The notes beneath the pieces are model-generated. The model did no database searches. It saw only the letters and a program-made list of their open reading frames with translations, and was not told where the DNA came from. A DNA stretch of 48,500 nucleotides from Chrysomallon squamiferum (lineage: Eukaryota > Mollusca > Gastropoda > Neomphalida > Peltospiridae): contig CM022678.1 of assembly GCA_012295275.1 (NCBI GenBank), positions 2,014,186 to 2,062,685 on the forward strand, in the 5' to 3' direction. This document shows positions 45,918 to 48,500 of this stretch, piece by piece. The first letter of the stretch is position 1. Each line of letters opens with the position of its first letter. Made by a program: the position numbers and the translations under genes.

Positions 45918-46811
45918 TTACTATCAATATTACTAAGATTCTTATCATTACCATTCAATAAAAAAAATATATAAAAAAAATTATCCTTTTTAATTCAACA
46001 GTGGGAATGGGTACAATCTTATATAATAATATATATATATTGTTTTAGTTGTTGTTGTTTTTATTATTATAAAATTACCTTATCAGCAGTTTTGTAAATT
46101 TGTTCTTTTTTCGAGAGGTCCACGGTGTAGGCGGAGACTGTGGCCCCAGGTGTCGAATCAGGTCCGCAGTTTCTTCGTTACTCTCCCCGTTGACGTCCCA
46201 CAGTACCAGCCGGCAGCCATGTTGTGCAAAACGTATCGACAGCAGTCGGCCAATTCCGCTGCCTGGTAAAGTAACAAACTACGATATTAATAAAGTCATT
46301 AAAAAAATTATGTTATGTGGTTCAATTCAATTCAGTTCAATAATGGTAAGATTATATCTCTGTCTCTGAGTTATTTTTAAAAATTTCAGAAAACGAATTA
46401 GCAGCTGAATAATTAATATTCCTTCAGGGTCCTTTCAGTTTCAATTTGTCACGAAGATGAGGAGAGGGGAAAAAACTTTAAAAAATAAAAAATAATTTCG
46501 CATACAGCCTCAGGTTACGTTCTTGCGCAAAATATACTGTAACGATCCCCAACATGATAACAGCTTAAGGTGTTTGACCTTAGTTATCTCACTGTACCAA
46601 TTACATTAGAACTTCAGCCTTGAATCGACAAGAAGCATTCAACGGTAACAGAACAAATGGATTACTCACCGGCACCTGTAACCAGCACCAGATCCCCAGC
46701 AATATCCTTTGACTGCAAATTAGCAGGTACCAAAGTCAACACGATGGCCTTTATCCAGTAATAAATAATTTTAAAGAATACAACAATCGATTCAGCTATC
46801 GTTGGTAACAT
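43289..46811 (-). CDS. SDR16C5: SDR16C-family short-chain dehydrogenase, copy B, one frameshift in exon 2
   Basis: Exons in coding order: 46811-46670, 46262-46079, 45812-45681, 45104-44860, 44084-43959, 43382-43289 (about 307 residues if the frame break is an error). N-terminal membrane anchor, TGAGSGIG at 45-52, VNNAG, then S175/Y188/K192 in IASGAG and YCASK. The NAD-type Asp is present in LWDVN. Exon lengths 142/184/132/245/126/94 parallel copy A (139/185/132/245/126/103) with the same phases, so the two are paralogues from a local inverted duplication. Exon 2 is one base short within a CCCC run at 46144-46147. With one more base it would read [20 protein letters not shown]-like; as given, it shifts. 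All splice sites and the catalytic exon are intact, which argues for a sequencing error over decay. Family role as for copy A. Confidence 0.9.
43959..44084 (-). CDS. SDR16C5: SDR16C copy B exon 5
   Basis: 126 nt: [20 protein letters not shown] then [20 protein letters not shown]. The acceptor TTTTCTAG has been copied into the minisatellite upstream on the coding strand. Confidence 0.88.
44085..44510 (-). repeat. Minisatellite copying the SDR16C-B exon 5 acceptor
   Basis: About seven units of 55-60 bp (GAAAACTAGAAAATAAGTTTG then TAAACAATAATATTCATAAA then AATAGATTATGTAGAT on the plus strand). The array begins exactly at the exon 5 border. On the coding strand, the units after the first carry TTTTCTAG/TTTTC in place of TTTTCTAG/GTTTC. 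Three copies keep the AG; the middle ones have CTAA instead. Confidence 0.82.
44860..45104 (-). CDS. SDR16C5: SDR16C copy B exon 4, catalytic exon
   Basis: 245 nt: [27 protein letters not shown], then [18 protein letters not shown]. Donor ACAAA/GTAATT gives phase 2 as in copy A; reading through would stop two residues later. Confidence 0.94.
45433..45500. repeat. (GTAT)n tetranucleotide tract in SDR16C-B intron 3
   Basis: Impure ATGT/GTAT units with ACGT and TCTA variants. Confidence 0.8.
45681..45812 (-). CDS. SDR16C5: SDR16C copy B exon 3
   Basis: 132 nt: [20 protein letters not shown] then [20 protein letters not shown]. Acceptor ATATTTCAG, with a (CT)n tract about 25 nt further upstream on the coding strand; donor GTAACT. 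Confidence 0.93.
45836..45915. repeat. (GA)n microsatellite just upstream of the SDR16C-B exon 3 acceptor
   Basis: About 38 units. On the coding strand it reads (CT)n and ends about 24 nt before the exon. Confidence 0.93.
46079..46262 (-). CDS. SDR16C5: SDR16C copy B exon 2, with one-base deletion
   Basis: [20 protein letters not shown] then [20 protein letters not shown], after which the expected protein continues in the next frame as [20 protein letters not shown]. The length is 184 against 185 in copy A. The missing base falls in the C4 run at 46144-46147. Acceptor TTTACCAG, donor AAG/GTAATT. Confidence 0.88.
46670..46811 (-). CDS. SDR16C5: SDR16C copy B exon 1, membrane anchor
   Basis: [20 protein letters not shown] then [20 protein letters not shown] and TGA. 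Donor GCCG/GTGAGT, splitting the same Gly as in copy A. Confidence 0.9.
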
Positions 46812-47424
46812 ATTCTGTGTAATGCGTAAACAGATACGACCAAAGTCCTATTTCTTTCGGGAGACATCGGTTAACACCGGAAAATTGCGAAAGAATACGA
46901 CTTCCGTGCCATACTTAACACAACGTTCTTATTGTTACGACGGCTTTTTATTATTTATTTTTATTGTTTATTTATTGTTTTTGTTTTTTTCTTCTTTCAA
47001 GATATGCTAATGGTTACAATGTTATATTCTTAAATAGCGAATCTGTTAAGGGCAGGAATATTTAGATTAGTAGGTGCAAAAGCCAAGCGATCCAAAACAC
47101 CACATACAGGTACAAAATCACTGACCACCCCACGCCTTTCACATAATCATACAAAGAAATGAAACAAGTTGTTTATCATCCTTCTGATACAAAGAATTAG
47201 ATGAGAGACAGAAAATGTAATTCCAAATATTTTCTTTCATTTTTATTCATCATGTGAAATATATTCGCGTTTATTAAAAATGGTGTAATAATAAAATGGG
47301 CAATTACACACTAAACCTTGTCAACTGGTTTTAATGAATATATATATTTTTTTATTTGGTGTTTTGCTGCTAGTTCATATATATATATAAAAAAGTAATA
47401 ATAAAAATAAATACTCTGAATTTT

Positions 47425-47528
<104 letters not shown>

Positions 47529-47973
47529 GTTGAAAACATTACAGATTTGACAATGAAAAGAACATTTAACAATTTAACATGCATTCAGATAAAAAAAAAT
47601 GAATGGTATTAAATAATAGTATTAACAATAAATAATGATAATGATAATGATAATAACAATAACAATAATAATAATAATGAACAACAACTGGACCGAATAA
47701 AGACAATCTATTGTGTTGCTCAAAACAAAACAAAAAGAAGAAGACACGACTTTTAAAAGTGAAATTTATTTCGGTAGGTTTATCCTAACAAAAGAAACGA
47801 ACACAAGAAAAATGGTAATCTTGGTGGTTTTGTCTGTACACGTTCATTAAGAGACTGTTTACGTTATAAAATATACAAGACTGAAACTTCATCTCATATC
47901 AGATCTGTTGTTATTTTGCTTGCTGACCAAATCAACAACAGTATCAGAGGAAAGAGGTGACACGTATCTCGAA

Positions 47974-48069
<96 letters not shown>

Positions 48070-48096
48070 TAATAACAATAATAATAATAATAATAG
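47974..48096. repeat. Compound (AAAT)n(AAT)n tract
   Basis: About nine AAAT units followed by about 28 AAT units with AAC interruptions. Its Tyr-, Leu- or Ile-rich translations are artefacts. Confidence 0.9.
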
Positions 48097-48180
48097 TAAT
48101 AATAATAGCAGTAGCAGTAAACCAAAAAAAAAAAAAAAAAAAATGAACACCAGAGGAGAAACAAATGTTAACATTTTCAG

Positions 48181-48500
48181 TTATTCTGCAATGACTTCAT
48201 TTTCTTCTATTATCGTCTGCACCTCCTCGATGGACGCTTCCTGGATGCTAGTCTCGTCCGAGTTGACGATCTGTAGAATGACGACCGTCTGCTCACCGTC
48301 CGGTCCCTCTATCGTGCCAATGCTGCCGTTCTCCATCCCGCCCGCCTGCATGACGCCGCTCGACAGGTTCTGCAGCGCCTCGGCGGCCACCTGCGGGAGG
48401 TAGCCGTCGTCCCTGTCTGTGTGGATGGTGTAGGCGCGCTCGATCCCGTGCTCGTCCGTGGCGATCACGGTTTCCAGTTTCACAGCCACCTGCTGCTGGG
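48181..48500 (-). CDS. C-terminal coding segment of an unidentified acidic protein (5'-partial)
   Basis: An open frame enters from the right edge as QQQVAVKLETVIATDEHGIE and closes with TAA at 48181. It continues through AYTIHTDRDDGYLPQVAAEA, TIEGPDGEQTVVILQIVN and a Glu-rich tail (EEVQTIIEENEVIAE). The segment is GC-rich, unlike its surroundings, and codon-like throughout, which supports a real exon. There is no zinc finger, transmembrane segment or signal visible in this part. The acidic, Val/Ile/Gln-rich style recalls C-terminal tails of transcription factors, but I do not recognise the family. A CAGCAGCAG just inside the edge might be a splice acceptor, so the exon's 5' end is not certain. 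Confidence 0.75.
   Translation of the reverse strand, partial: QQQVAVKLETVIATDEHGIERAYTIHTDRDDGYLPQVAAEALQNLSSGVMQAGGMENGSIGTIEGPDGEQTVVILQIVNSDETSIQEASIEEVQTIIEENEVIAE

Overview
This window looks like nuclear DNA from an animal, most likely a lophotrochozoan and probably a mollusc. It has AT-rich introns and intergenic DNA full of (CA)n, (GA)n, (ATT)n and homopolymer tracts. Small GC-richer exons with GT..AG borders are scattered through it, and there is one nuclear tRNA gene. The protein matches are to metazoan families. The taxon is inferred from texture and gene content; no sequence search was possible.

Layout, left to right. (1) 224-8307, minus strand: ten exons of a TTC39C-like tetratricopeptide protein, whose 3' end lies beyond base 1. 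Its GC-rich exon 4 carries three single-base frame breaks. (2) 9524-9595, minus: tRNA-Trp(CCA). (3) 12320-16687, plus: an eight-exon NUP42-like FG nucleoporin, running from a CCCH finger through FG repeats to the conserved C-terminus. (4) 20141-31354, plus: a YTHDF m6A reader with a complete YTH domain, a 7.2 kb last intron and a 3' UTR of about 1.3 kb. (5) 36969-40662, plus, and 43289-46811, minus: two tail-to-tail paralogues of the SDR16C (retinol dehydrogenase / epidermal RDH) family. They share six exons with the same intron phases and almost identical exon lengths. The minus copy has a one-base deletion in a C run. A 465 bp TA-flanked MITE lies between them. (6) 48181-48500, minus: the last coding part of an unidentified acidic protein that continues past the right edge.

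The genes are unrelated housekeeping or metabolic genes and do not form a functional cluster. Nuclear-pore mRNA export (NUP42) and m6A reading (YTHDF) are both steps of mRNA metabolism, but their adjacency may be chance. The two SDR genes are evidently a local inverted duplication.

The most unusual signal concerns splice sites. In three introns of two genes, a local minisatellite is anchored on an exon border and has copied the splice site itself, giving tandem decoy donors (2041-2411) or decoy acceptors (4912-5378 and 44085-44510). In the first two cases some decoys keep the reading frame open and in phase, so they could add repeat-encoded peptide to TTC39C. Other items are UG- and CU-repeats next to splice sites, a possible 36-nt exon that begins with a stop codon in YTHDF, and several palindromic or promoter-like patches. 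The four frame breaks look more like residual assembly indels than decay, because all other exons and splice sites of the same genes are intact.
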